A stretch of 39,020 nucleotides of DNA, taken from contig DIHI01000104.1 in assembly GCA_002420085.1 (NCBI GenBank), positions 7,603 through 46,622 of the forward strand. The letters run 5' to 3'. This DNA comes from Lysobacterales bacterium UBA5700 (GTDB lineage Bacteria > Pseudomonadota > Gammaproteobacteria > Xanthomonadales > Xanthomonadaceae). Shown piece by piece: positions 27,404 through 39,020 of this stretch (position 1 is its first letter; each line of letters starts with the position of its first letter). The notes beneath the pieces were generated by a model. The model was given only the letters and a program-made list of their open reading frames with translations, did no database searches and was not told the origin of the DNA. A program made the translations under genes and the position numbers.

Positions 27404-28693
27404 CTATTGCTGACGCAGTGCCTCGATCGGATCCAAGCGCGCCGCCTTGCGGGCCGGATAGAACCCGAAGAACAGTCCGGTCGCCACCGAAAACCCGGTG
27501 GCCAGGGCGATCACCTGCACGTTCAGTTCCACCGGCAACGAACCGAACCGCGCCGCCAGCAACGTCCCGACCACACCCAGCCCGATGCCGACGATCCCGC
27601 CGCCCAGCGAAATCATCATCGCCTCGGCCAGGAACTGCTGCTGGATCTGCCTCGGCCCGGCACCGATCGCCATGCGCAGACCGATTTCCCGGATCCGCTC
27701 GGTCACCGACACCAGCATGATGTTCATGATCCCGATCCCGCCGACGATCAGCGAAATGGTCGCCACCGCCGCCAGCAGCATCGACATCAGGCGGGTGGTC
27801 TGGCTGCGGGCATTGACGATCTCAGTGAGATTGCGCACCACGAAATCATCATCTGCGCCAGGGCCAATGCGATGTCGTTCACGCAACAGAGTTTCGATTT
27901 CTCGCTGGACCCGAGGAATATCCGCTACACCACTGGCACCGACGGATGTTTGACTCAGCATGCCCGGCGGGAAGCTGATCTGTCCACTCAGTCGTCGTCT
28001 CGCGGTATTCAGGGGCACGAAGATGACATCATCCTGATCACCACCCCATGCGCTCTGTCCTTTCGGGCGCATCTCTCCGACCACGCGAAACGGCACTCGA
28101 CCAACCCTGATCGTAGCACCGATCGGATCGGCGTCAGCAAACAACTTCTCCCGAACACTGCTGCCGATCAATACCACTTTCCCGGCGGCGGCATAATCAC
28201 CTGGAGTGAACTCCTCGCCACGCGCAAATTCCCAGCCATTGATCCGGAAGAAATCCGCTTCGACACCGTACCACTGGGTCGACCAATTCTGCTCTGCGTG
28301 AATAACCTGGATATTACCACGCAATTGACCACTCACGAACTGTGCGCCAGCGACCTTTTCACGGACGGCATCAGCATCACCGTCAGTCAATGAAAAAACC
28401 GAACCTATGCTGGTTCGGACTCCCCCCATACGGCCGAAATTCGGAGTTATGTCGATCCGATTCGATCCCAGCCTCGAAATCGTGCGTTCCAGTTCAGCCT
28501 TGGTGCCTTGGCCGACCGACATCATCACGATGACAGCCGCGATCCCGATGATGACGCCTAAAGCGGTCAGCACACTGCGCAACCAATTGCCACGGAGCGC
28601 GAACAGCGCCATGCCGATGATGTCGGCGACGCTCGCGCCGGGCAAGGATCTGACTTGCAGCCGGTCGGCAAATTCTGATTCACGCTTGGCCAT
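27404..28693 (-). CDS. MacB-like ABC transporter permease (FtsX domain)
   Basis: The 429-residue protein has the MacB permease layout: an N-terminal membrane helix (LRSVLTALGVIIGIAAVIVM), a periplasmic MacB-PCD domain (about 60-300), and three C-terminal helices of the FtsX type (about 310-420), ending in PARKAARLDPIEALRQQ. The ATPase is separate, unlike fused E. coli MacB. Such systems use ATP to drive periplasmic export of peptides, lipids or drugs through TolC. Start and upstream stop overlap by one base (TAATG). From about 27840 leftwards to the start, base composition falls to near 53% GC, while the last third of the gene is near 70%. Confidence 0.93.
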   Translation of the reverse strand: MAKRESEFADRLQVRSLPGASVADIIGMALFALRGNWLRSVLTALGVIIGIAAVIVMMSVGQGTKAELERTISRLGSNRIDITPNFGRMGGVRTSIGSVFSLTDGDADAVREKVAGAQFVSGQLRGNIQVIHAEQNWSTQWYGVEADFFRINGWEFARGEEFTPGDYAAAGKVVLIGSSVREKLFADADPIGATIRVGRVPFRVVGEMRPKGQSAWGGDQDDVIFVPLNTARRRLSGQISFPPGMLSQTSVGASGVADIPRVQREIETLLRERHRIGPGADDDFVVRNLTEIVNARSQTTRLMSMLLAAVATISLIVGGIGIMNIMLVSVTERIREIGLRMAIGAGPRQIQQQFLAEAMMISLGGGIVGIGLGVVGTLLAARFGSLPVELNVQVIALATGFSVATGLFFGFYPARKAARLDPIEALRQQ

Positions 28694-29379
28694 TACGCAC
28701 TCTCCAGTCGGCCGTCGCGCATGTGCAGGACACGGTCGGCATGGCCTGCCACTTGAGCATCATGGGTAATCAGGACAATCGTATGTCCCTGCTCGCGCAA
28801 ATGCTCGAACAGGGCCAATATCTCCTCACCGGTCCGGGAGTCCAACGCGCCAGTCGGCTCATCGGCCAACAGCACTGGTGGCCGATTGATCAGGGCACGG
28901 GCGATGGCCACCCGTTGTTGCTGGCCACCCGATAGTTCGGATGGTCGATGGTGCATGCGATCTGCAAGCCTGACCTCAGCCAATGCCTGCTCGGCTCGCT
29001 CCTTGCGCTCGTGGCGCGGGACACCAGCATAGATCAGAGGCAGCGCAACATTCTCCAATGCGCTCAGCCGAGGCAACAAATGAAACCCCTGAAATACGAA
29101 CCCAATCTTATCCATCCGCAGCCGTGCCAGATCATCGGCAGACAAACGAGCAACGTCGATACCGTCGCAATGGTAGCTGCCACGGGTAGGGGTATCGAGA
29201 CAACCGATCAGATTCATGAGGGTGGATTTTCCGGATCCGGAAGGCCCCATGATCGCCACGAACTCGCCGTGATACACCGTCGCCGAGACATCGCGCAATG
29301 CCACCACCTCGGCAGCCGTCCCTTGGGCATAGACCTTGCCAAGCTGCTCGACCGCGATGACCGGCACGCCCTGCCTCAT
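28693..29379 (-). CDS. MacB/LolD-type ABC transporter ATPase
   Basis: The 228-residue ATPase has Walker A GPSGSGKST, signature LSGGQQQRVAIARAL, Walker B VLLADEPTGALD and the switch His in LITHD. It belongs to the LolD/MacB/FtsE group that powers FtsX-type permeases. The ATG overlaps the adaptor stop (ATGA), and its stop overlaps the permease start, so the three genes are tightly coupled. Base composition is clearly lower in GC than in most of the window. Confidence 0.95.
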   Translation of the reverse strand: MRQGVPVIAVEQLGKVYAQGTAAEVVALRDVSATVYHGEFVAIMGPSGSGKSTLMNLIGCLDTPTRGSYHCDGIDVARLSADDLARLRMDKIGFVFQGFHLLPRLSALENVALPLIYAGVPRHERKERAEQALAEVRLADRMHHRPSELSGGQQQRVAIARALINRPPVLLADEPTGALDSRTGEEILALFEHLREQGHTIVLITHDAQVAGHADRVLHMRDGRLESA

Positions 29380-30815
29380 GTCTGCGGCGCCTGGCTACCG
29401 ACGATCACCCTCTCACCTACGGCCAGATTACCGGCGACAAGCTCGGTATGGGTGCTGTCGGACAGTCCAACCCGGATGCTCCGTTCGACTGGCTGACCTG
29501 ATTCAAGCACCCATACGGTTGCCGGCCGTGCCTTGATGAACGCATCGAAGGCGGTCTGCTGCTCGCTGCGCAGCGAACTGCGGAATTCCGCGAACTGGGC
29601 TTGCAGCATGGCATTGATGCGCTGCCTGAATGCCTCCGACGAAGGACCACCAGTACCACCTGCCCCGTCTGTTGCAACCGATGCGCCACCCGGTGACCGA
29701 CCAGCACCTGACTGGAAACGCTCGCGCATACCCGCCAGCACAGCATCGAATCGAGCACGTTGCTCTGCATCCAGACTGAGATGGTCAGCCAGCATGGGCA
29801 ATTGGGCAAACAACGCCCCACGCGCCGGTTCCGGTGGCGACAAGCCATCTGGACGAAACCGCAACGCAGCATTGGCGATCCGGGCCACCCCGGTGCGCTG
29901 ACTGACCTGAATCTCGGCATTGGCGGTCATTCCGGGCAACAGGATGCCATCCGGATTATCAACCCGTACCACCACTGGGTAGGTGATGACATTGGCGATA
30001 TTGCTGGCTGACAGCCGAACCTGATGCAGAGCACCGATGAACCGTCGATTCGGGTGAGCATCGACGGTGAACTCGACCCGCTGGCCTTCGGCAATCTGGC
30101 CGACATCGGATTCATCGACGCTCAGGTCGATCTGCATCTTCGAGAGGTCTTCCACGATCTGAAACAACTTGGGCGTCTGGAAGCTGGCCGCCACCGTCTG
30201 ACCCGGCTGCACCGCCCGCTCCAACACCACGCCATCGACCGGTGACCGGATCACCGTGTAGTCGAGATCGAGCCGTGCGCTGGCGACCGCCGCTTCGGCC
30301 TGCTGCACCGATGCCTGGGCAGAAGCGATCCGTGCCCGAGCCTGATCACGAGCGGCCAGCGCGAGATCAACATCAGCACCGGACACCAGGTTGCGGCTGG
30401 CCAGTTCGGTCTTGCGTGTGAAGTCGGCCTCGGCATTCCTGAGCGCCGCCCGCGCCTCGATCATGCCGGCCCTGGCGCTGGCCAGATTGGCCTCGGCCTG
30501 GGTCAATCGCGTGCGCAACGGCGCCGGATCGATGTGGGCGATCGCCTGGCCAGCCGTGACCGGATCGTTGAAATCGACCTCGACACTGATCACTTGGCCA
30601 GAAATCTGCGAACCGATCTCGACCGTGGACAGCGCCCGCAACGTACCGGTAGCCGAGATTGCTACCCGGATATCGCCACTCTCGACCTCAGCCGTGCGAT
30701 AGGCTGCCGTGGCATCCGGTCGCGACCAACCGTACCCGAGTGCGAACAACGCCACGGCCAACAGTGCCAGCGTCATCTTGAATACCGTGCCGCTTCGAAA
30801 AACACGCAACTTCAT
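29376..30815 (-). CDS. MacA-like periplasmic adaptor with an internal helical insert
   Basis: The 479-residue adaptor is anchored by one N-terminal helix (about 12-30). It has a lipoyl/barrel-sandwich half motif (GSQISGQVISVEVDFNDPVTAGQ), a coiled-coil hairpin (about 100-185), the second lipoyl half (RSPVDGVVLERAVQPGQTV), and a beta-barrel domain. It would bridge the ABC permease and a TolC-type channel. Between the beta-barrel and the final membrane-proximal strands lies an insert of about 95 residues (335-430), with two helical segments (SLDAEQRARFDAVLAGMRERF; LRSEQQTAFDAFIKAR) around a Gly/Ser linker. The ATG at 30815 precedes the membrane anchor. TolC is not encoded here. It follows the two-component genes after a 215-base gap. 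Confidence 0.92.
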   Translation of the reverse strand: MKLRVFRSGTVFKMTLALLAVALFALGYGWSRPDATAAYRTAEVESGDIRVAISATGTLRALSTVEIGSQISGQVISVEVDFNDPVTAGQAIAHIDPAPLRTRLTQAEANLASARAGMIEARAALRNAEADFTRKTELASRNLVSGADVDLALAARDQARARIASAQASVQQAEAAVASARLDLDYTVIRSPVDGVVLERAVQPGQTVAASFQTPKLFQIVEDLSKMQIDLSVDESDVGQIAEGQRVEFTVDAHPNRRFIGALHQVRLSASNIANVITYPVVVRVDNPDGILLPGMTANAEIQVSQRTGVARIANAALRFRPDGLSPPEPARGALFAQLPMLADHLSLDAEQRARFDAVLAGMRERFQSGAGRSPGGASVATDGAGGTGGPSSEAFRQRINAMLQAQFAEFRSSLRSEQQTAFDAFIKARPATVWVLESGQPVERSIRVGLSDSTHTELVAGNLAVGERVIVGSQAPQT

Positions 30816-31030
30816 CGGGTCACTCGCCTTGTCATCATCGCCAGTCGGTTCTTGGCATCGCCACAGCACATCATCGCAACTCATGTGTCAGATCATCGAA
30901 TCGAACTCGGCAACCAACCCGCTGGAGCCCTCGCCCGGCCGGGACACATCCAGGTCTGGATGCATGAGCCTGATCAACGGTCGCAGACCGGTGAAACGAT
31001 CGAACAGTTCCGTACCGGGGGCCGAATCAC

Positions 31031-32341
31031 TCACACCGCCGGCCTCGACACCGGAAACCCGATGCTCACTCGGGTGCCCTGTCCGGCCGTCGAGGTCATG
31101 TTCACCGGCCAGCCGAACCGCTGGGACAGGCGTCGGACGATGCTCAGACCGATGCCGTGACCCTCGACGCGCGGGCCGTTGCCGCTGTCGGCGCGGTAGA
31201 ACGGTTCGAATACCCGCTGCAATTGTTCGGCACTCATGCCGACGCCGCTGTCCTCGACCACCACCTCACCGGGCCGCACCCGCACCGTGACATGGCCCTG
31301 CTCGGTGTACAGGCAGGCATTGCGCAGCAGGTTGCCGAGCAACACCGACAACACTCTCGGCGGCGCCCGCAGTTCAAAGGCGGCCGACTCGTCCAAGCGC
31401 AGTTCCACCGGCTTGTCGGCCAACAGCGGTCGAACCCGTTCGATCTCGTCGCGGACCACCTCGTTGACCAGGAAATCCTCATCCGGCAGGCCGGTATCGC
31501 CTTCCCGCGCCAGGATCAGAAACGCCTGCACCAGGGACTCCATGTCGCCGACGGCCGCCTGGATGCGCCGCACCGAACGCTGGCTGTGGGCCGGAAGACC
31601 GGCATCGGCCGAGAGCAGTTCGCAGGCCATGCGGATGACCGTGATCGGGGTGCGCAACTCGTGGCTGGCATCACGGGTGAAGTCGCGCTCGCGTTCGACG
31701 AACTGCTCCAGTCGGGCAACGAAATCATGCAGCGATGAGGCCAGGATCAGTGATTCGCCCTCGACATCGAGCGGCAGATTCTCCGGCCGGAGTGCCTCGA
31801 TGTCGGGTCGCTTCGGATCCCAGCGCTTGACCAGGTTGGCCAACCAGATCACCGGCGACACCGCCCGATGCGACAGCCGGTAGGTGAACCAGCCGATCAC
31901 GTAGATCACTGCCAGCACCAGGGTCAGCGGGACCATGCCGAACCAGAACGCCAGGGCATCGACCTGATCCTGCTTGAACACCAGCAACAGGGTGCCGGCC
32001 GGCTTCGGATCGACCAGCACCAGATAGCCGCCATCGGCGCGCGGCAGGCTGTGGTAGCCCGGCGCCAACTGCCGCAGCGTGGCGGGCAGGTGATCCTGGC
32101 TGCCCCCCGGCTCGATCATGTAGCCGATCATGTTGAAGGTGTCGGGCAGATCGACCGCTGGATTCCTGGCGTGACGCTGCCAGTAATGTGCTGCCTCGTC
32201 ATCGAGCGCCCGCTCGATCAGCAGGTGCTTGATCACCACCGAGGCGCCGTAGACGCCGAACACGGTGGCAAAACTGATCGCGGCCAGTTGCAGGATGAAG
32301 GCGATCCAGATTTTCCGGCGCAGGCCGGTACGTTCGGTCAT
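31031..32341 (-). CDS. Sensor histidine kinase of a two-component system
   Basis: The 436-residue kinase has two membrane helices (about 10-38 and 130-152) around a periplasmic sensor of about 90 residues. The cytoplasmic kinase core has the phosphorylated histidine H227 (RDASHELRTP), N box LLGNLLRNACLYT, G1 EDSGVGM and G2 GHGIGLSIV. It belongs to the class paired with OmpR-type regulators. It begins 29 bases after the regulator gene. The signal is unknown; the MacAB-like operon immediately downstream in the same direction suggests envelope stress, a peptide or a drug. Confidence 0.93.
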   Translation of the reverse strand: MTERTGLRRKIWIAFILQLAAISFATVFGVYGASVVIKHLLIERALDDEAAHYWQRHARNPAVDLPDTFNMIGYMIEPGGSQDHLPATLRQLAPGYHSLPRADGGYLVLVDPKPAGTLLLVFKQDQVDALAFWFGMVPLTLVLAVIYVIGWFTYRLSHRAVSPVIWLANLVKRWDPKRPDIEALRPENLPLDVEGESLILASSLHDFVARLEQFVERERDFTRDASHELRTPITVIRMACELLSADAGLPAHSQRSVRRIQAAVGDMESLVQAFLILAREGDTGLPDEDFLVNEVVRDEIERVRPLLADKPVELRLDESAAFELRAPPRVLSVLLGNLLRNACLYTEQGHVTVRVRPGEVVVEDSGVGMSAEQLQRVFEPFYRADSGNGPRVEGHGIGLSIVRRLSQRFGWPVNMTSTAGQGTRVSIGFPVSRPAV

Positions 32342-32370
32342 TGCCTGCGCTCCACCGGGTTCGGACCGGC

Positions 32371-33084
32371 TCAGTTCGGCTGGGCGTCGAGGTCGGCGAG
32401 ACGATAGCCGGCGGTCTGCACGGTGTGCAGCAGGGCTTTCTGGAACGGCTTGTCGATCACCTTGCGGAGATTGTAGAGGTGGCTGCGCAGAGTGTCGGAA
32501 TCAGGCAGGGCATCGCCCCAGATTTCGCGCTCGATGTCGCGCCGACTGACCACCCTCGGTGATTCGCGCATCAGGATGGTCAGCAGGCGCAGGCCGATCG
32601 GCGACAGTTGCAACTCCTGGCCGGCGCGGATCGCCCGCAGGCTGGCGGTGTCGAGGGTCAGGTCGGCGACCTTGAGCAACTCGGCGCTGACCTGGCGCCG
32701 TTCGCGGCGGATCAGTGCCCGCAGTCGGGCTTCCAATTCCTGGAGCGCGAACGGCTTGACCAGATAATCGTCGGCCCCGGCGTCGAGCCCGGTGACCTTG
32801 TCCTGCAAAGTATCGCGCGCGGTCAGCATCAGCACCGGGGTTGCCTTCTTGCTGTCGTTGCGCAGCCGTCGGCAGACCTCGATGCCATCCAGCCGAGGCA
32901 GCATGAGATCGAGCACGACCGCGTCGTAGCCGTTGCTGCTGGCCAGCCGGTAGCCATCCATGCCATCGGCGGCGTAATCGACCCCGAACCCTCGGCTTTC
33001 CAGGTATTCGGTGACCATCTCCGCGATGTTGCGATTGTCCTCCACCAGGAGCACCAGGCCCGATGGCTCATCGTTGCTGCGCAT
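32371..33084 (-). CDS. OmpR/PhoB-family response regulator
   Basis: The 237-residue regulator has a receiver domain (about 10-125) with acidic pair ED at 15-16, phosphoacceptor D59 in VVLDLMLP, T in MLTARD and K in LVKPF. A C-terminal winged helix follows (about 140-232, SHLYNLRKVIDKPF and HTVQTAGYRL). AGAGGAG 8 bases upstream fixes the start. It is first in the order regulator, kinase, adaptor, ATPase, permease, and probably controls the efflux operon. Confidence 0.94.
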   Translation of the reverse strand: MRSNDEPSGLVLLVEDNRNIAEMVTEYLESRGFGVDYAADGMDGYRLASSNGYDAVVLDLMLPRLDGIEVCRRLRNDSKKATPVLMLTARDTLQDKVTGLDAGADDYLVKPFALQELEARLRALIRRERRQVSAELLKVADLTLDTASLRAIRAGQELQLSPIGLRLLTILMRESPRVVSRRDIEREIWGDALPDSDTLRSHLYNLRKVIDKPFQKALLHTVQTAGYRLADLDAQPN

Positions 33085-33267
33085 GATCGATTCTCCTCTT
33101 CAGCTTTGTGAAAAGTACAGCCGAACTGGCGTGACAGCCGGGTGAAGCAGAGGCTCGCGGCCACCTCCGCTGCGTCACGATCGGGCTGCGCCGACGCCGA
33201 TGGCAACAGCGATGTCGATGCGATGCCGCGACCTGTCCACAACCGCCTCGGCGCCGCGTCGGCAAGC

Positions 33268-33279
33268 TACAATCTGCGG
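33268..33279 (+). promoter_or_regulatory. -10-like hexamer positioned for a leaderless WGR-gene transcript
   Basis: TACAAT (33268-33273) ends exactly six bases before the ATG at 33280. It is one mismatch from the -10 consensus. No Shine-Dalgarno is present. Confidence 0.5.
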
Positions 33280-33534
33280 ATGCGACTGCTCCTTCAGCAA
33301 CCTGCCATCGGTGGCGATCCACCGCGTTTCGTGCAACTGATCCTGCAACAGGATCTGCTCGGTGGCTGGACGCTGATGCGCGAAACCGGCCAGACCGGCG
33401 GCCGATCGACCCTCAAGCGCGAGCAATACCTCGAACGCGATGCTGCCATGGCGGCGCTCGAAAAGGCGCGCGATGCCCAGCTTCGCAAGGGCTACCGGCT
33501 GGTATTCGCGCAGGGCGCCGGTGTCCCCCAGTGA
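33280..33534 (+). CDS. Small WGR-domain protein
   Basis: The 84-residue protein consists almost entirely of a WGR-like domain: RFVQLILQQDLLGGWTLMRETGQTGG, then aromatic and charged residues, ending RKGYRLVF. The WGR triplet itself is replaced (ETGQTGG). WGR domains occur in PARPs and MolR-like proteins and bind nucleic acid; stand-alone short versions are common in proteobacteria but poorly studied. It has a leaderless-type promoter and precedes hemE by 87 bases. A hairpin (33563-33577) separates the two. Confidence 0.75.
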   Translation: MRLLLQQPAIGGDPPRFVQLILQQDLLGGWTLMRETGQTGGRSTLKREQYLERDAAMAALEKARDAQLRKGYRLVFAQGAGVPQ

Positions 33535-33562
33535 GTCCCTTCCAGCCGGCAGCCGCCGGGCC

Positions 33563-33577
33563 TGCCGAAACGGCAGC
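33563..33577 (+). terminator. Hairpin between the WGR gene and hemE
   Basis: CTGCCG and CGGCAG pair around an AAA loop, 28 bases after the WGR stop codon. No T-run follows. Confidence 0.3.
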
Positions 33578-33621
33578 GCAACCCATCCCTCGCTTCAAGT
33601 CAGCTTCGGTGAGTGCCCACC

Positions 33622-34683
33622 ATGCGCAATGATCGCTTCCTGAAGGCGCTGGCCCGCCAGCCGGTCGATGCCACCCCGGTCTGGCTGATGCGCCAGGCCG
33701 GCCGCTACCTGCCGGAATACCGCGCCACCCGCGCCCGCGCAGGCAGCTTTCTGGCCTTGGCGAAAACCCCGGAACTGGCCTGCGAAGTCACCCTGCAACC
33801 GCTCGATCGCTTCCCGCTGGATGCCGCGATCCTGTTCTCCGACATCCTGACCGTACCCGATGCAATGGGCCTCGGCCTGTACTTCGCCGACGGCGAAGGG
33901 CCACGCTTCGAGCATCCGATCCGCACCCTGGCCGACATCGACCGGCTGGCCGTTCCCGACATGGAGACCGAACTGCGCTACGTGATGGACGCGGTCCGGC
34001 TGATCCGTCGCGAACTGGCCGACCGGGTGCCCCTGATCGGTTTCTCCGGCAGCCCATGGACGCTCGCCTGCTACATGATCGAGGGCGGCGGCAGCGAGAA
34101 TTTCGCCCGGATCAAGGCCCTCGCCCACGACCAGCCGGATGCCCTGCACCGCCTGCTGGCCGTGGTCACCGATGCGGTGATCGCCTACCTTGATGCCCAG
34201 CGGCGAGCCGGTGCCCAGGCGCTGCAAGTGTTCGACACCTGGGGCGGCGTGTTGTCACCGCACCTGTACCGCCGGTTCTCCCTGCCCTACCTGGCGCGGA
34301 TCGCCGCCGAACTGCCGCGCAGCGATGGCGATGGCGAGCGGGCGCCGCTGATTCTGTTCGGCAAGGGCAATGGTCCCTACCTCGAAGAACTGGCCGCCAC
34401 CGGCGCCGAAGCGCTGGGCGTGGACTGGACCATCGGCCTGGATCAGGCGCGGACACGGACCGGCGGCCGGGTAGCATTGCAGGGCAATCTCGACCCGGCC
34501 ACGCTGTACGCCAGTCCGACCGCCATCCGCGCCGAAGTCGCCCGCGTGCTGGCGGAATTCGGCCCCGGTCCAGGCCATGTGTTCAACCTCGGCCACGGTC
34601 TGGCGCCGGACATGCATCCCGAGCATGTCGCGGCCCTGGTCGATGCCGTCCACCAGGCCAGCGCCACCGGCCATCCGGGCTGA
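33622..34683 (+). CDS. hemE: Uroporphyrinogen decarboxylase HemE
   Basis: The 353-residue cytoplasmic enzyme makes coproporphyrinogen III in haem synthesis. The N-terminal signature [16 protein letters not shown], the catalytic-region [12 protein letters not shown] and [19 protein letters not shown] are all intact. The C-terminal [16 protein letters not shown] is typical. The ATG at 33622 has GGTGAG upstream; the in-frame GTG at 33613 is less likely. It converges on the hybrid kinase. Confidence 0.97.
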   Translation: MRNDRFLKALARQPVDATPVWLMRQAGRYLPEYRATRARAGSFLALAKTPELACEVTLQPLDRFPLDAAILFSDILTVPDAMGLGLYFADGEGPRFEHPIRTLADIDRLAVPDMETELRYVMDAVRLIRRELADRVPLIGFSGSPWTLACYMIEGGGSENFARIKALAHDQPDALHRLLAVVTDAVIAYLDAQRRAGAQALQVFDTWGGVLSPHLYRRFSLPYLARIAAELPRSDGDGERAPLILFGKGNGPYLEELAATGAEALGVDWTIGLDQARTRTGGRVALQGNLDPATLYASPTAIRAEVARVLAEFGPGPGHVFNLGHGLAPDMHPEHVAALVDAVHQASATGHPG

Positions 34684-34690
34684 ACCCCAC

Positions 34691-34702
34691 GGCCGCTGCC
34701 GA

Positions 34703-34711
<9 letters not shown>
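34691..34711. terminator. Hairpin at the convergent ends of hemE and the hybrid kinase
   Basis: GGCCGCTG and CAGCGGCC form a perfect 8-base stem around a CCGAT loop. It starts 8 bases after the hemE stop and overlaps the kinase stop codon (34703-34705), so it may serve both genes. No T-run is present. Confidence 0.45.
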
Positions 34712-38377
<3,666 letters not shown>

Positions 38378-38522
38378 ACCGCCCCCTCCCTGCCCGAACG
38401 CGACCCGCCGATGGTTGCCGGTCAGACCGGTCTGGCCAGACCCGCTCGACCGGAGCGGCGCAAGGATCGATGGTCCGACTCGACATCCGACCGCGTCAAC
38501 CGCTCATCGGACCGAGCAACGT

Positions 38523-38544
38523 TCCGTTGCAAACCTGCAACGGA
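38523..38544. promoter_or_regulatory. Perfect inverted repeat, candidate operator between hybrid kinase and YceI genes
   Basis: TCCGTTGCA and TGCAACGGA flank an AACC spacer (9-base arms). It lies about 145 bases upstream of the kinase start and 138 bases upstream of the YceI start. It may be a regulator site shared by both genes, or a hairpin. Confidence 0.4.
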
Positions 38545-38669
38545 TGCGACCCAATCCCCATGCTGCCGGCCCACACCGACGTCGCCACCCAGGATCCGGG
38601 CCCGGCGCGCGGCCTCGACGATGGTGAGCAAGCCCGATCCGGTGACCGCCCGGCGACACCGATGCCGGC

Positions 38670-38681
38670 TAGAATCTTCGC
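38670..38681 (+). promoter_or_regulatory. -10-like hexamer positioned for a leaderless YceI-gene transcript
   Basis: TAGAAT (38670-38675) ends exactly six bases before the ATG at 38682. No Shine-Dalgarno or good -35 is visible. Confidence 0.45.
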
Positions 38682-39020
38682 ATGATCGGCATCCGCTGTG
38701 GCCATCGACGGTGTCCCTCAGTCGTCCTCGCGACACTGCTCGCCTGGCCCCTGATCGGCTCGCTGGCCCATGCCCACGCGCGTGACTATCGGATCGATCC
38801 GGTTCACAGCCGAATCGTCTTCTTCATCGACCATGCCGGCTTCTCGCGCGCCATCGGCACCTTCTCGGGCATCGAGGGCCGGATCCAGTTCGACCCCGAC
38901 GCCCCCGAGCAGACCCGGATCGAGGCGCGGGTGCCGATCGCCAGTCTCGACCTGGGCGATCCGGAGTGGAACCGCGCCATGCTCGCGCGCCGGTTCTTCC
39001 ATGCCGAACGCCACGACCAT
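38682..39020 (+). CDS. YceI-family periplasmic protein (C-terminus outside window)
   Basis: The first 113 residues are visible. A signal peptide (about 1-32, ending LAHAHA) is followed by the YceI lipocalin-like fold start: YRIDPVHSRIVFFIDHAGFSR, TFSGIEGRIQFDP, and RVPIASLDLGD...WNRAMLARRFF. YceI proteins bind isoprenoid-type ligands in the periplasm and often appear in envelope, osmotic or respiratory stress contexts. The gene is divergent from the hybrid kinase. Confidence 0.9.
   Translation, partial: MIGIRCGHRRCPSVVLATLLAWPLIGSLAHAHARDYRIDPVHSRIVFFIDHAGFSRAIGTFSGIEGRIQFDPDAPEQTRIEARVPIASLDLGDPEWNRAMLARRFFHAERHDH

Larger units (their letters stand above)
38378..38681. other. Divergent intergenic region between hybrid kinase and YceI gene
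   Basis: About 300 bases without a supported gene. It holds the purine-rich ribosome-binding site of the kinase at its left end, a perfect inverted repeat at 38523-38544, and the -10-like box of the YceI gene at its right end. Confidence 0.6.

Overview
The window is 39,020 bases of GC-rich (roughly two-thirds G+C) bacterial chromosome. Gene content and order point to a gammaproteobacterium, probably near the Xanthomonadales/Lysobacterales or a related high-GC lineage. The main evidence is the contiguous lptD-surA-pdxA-rsmA-apaG-apaH block, the neighbouring folA and lgt-thyA genes, and proteins such as DgkA, SurA and ApaGH. I cannot name the genus. Both ends cut a gene: the unknown secreted protein at the left and the YceI-family protein at the right. 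I see no tRNA, rRNA, CRISPR array, insertion sequence or prophage.

Left region (1-4980, minus strand): a three-gene operon encoding a Tat-exported multicopper oxidase, a SCO/thioredoxin-fold protein with an atypical cysteine spacing, and a large secreted protein I do not recognise. Upstream lies a 650-base AT-richer spacer with two compact inverted repeats. This is the most likely place for an undescribed periplasmic copper-dependent oxidation system. Its substrate cannot be read from sequence.

Stress and housekeeping region (4981-8740): a Prx5-type peroxiredoxin, a small heat-shock protein behind a near-consensus sigma-32 promoter, a CbpA-type J-domain co-chaperone, the GTPase Era and methionine sulfoxide reductase MsrB.

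Core region (8855-18216): the outer-membrane assembly and ribosome-maturation block lptD-surA-pdxA-rsmA-apaG-apaH runs rightward. It meets a leftward lgt-thyA-small ORF-folA operon. The small 67-residue protein between thyA and folA appears to be a real gene, and its stop codon overlaps a GTG start of folA.

Signalling and metabolism region (18245-27301): a GAF-GGDEF-EAL protein with a degenerate GGDEF motif (likely a phosphodiesterase), a YyaL/DUF255 thioredoxin-domain protein, a gcvPB-dgkA-terC operon, a PAS-GGDEF diguanylate cyclase with intact active and inhibitory sites, and a periplasmic isoaspartyl peptidase/asparaginase.

Efflux and sensing region (27404-39020): a MacAB-like ABC efflux operon preceded by an OmpR-type two-component system. 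The middle of the efflux operon is clearly poorer in GC than its surroundings, and the MacA-like adaptor carries an unusual helical insert. Then come a short WGR-domain protein, hemE, a giant hybrid sensor kinase with a periplasmic propeller sensor, and a YceI-family protein.

Two patterns recur across the window. At least four genes (era, apaG, the WGR gene and the YceI gene) have a -10-like hexamer ending exactly six bases before the ATG, the geometry of leaderless transcripts. Many gene ends carry compact GC-rich hairpins, mostly with five-base loops and none followed by a T-run.
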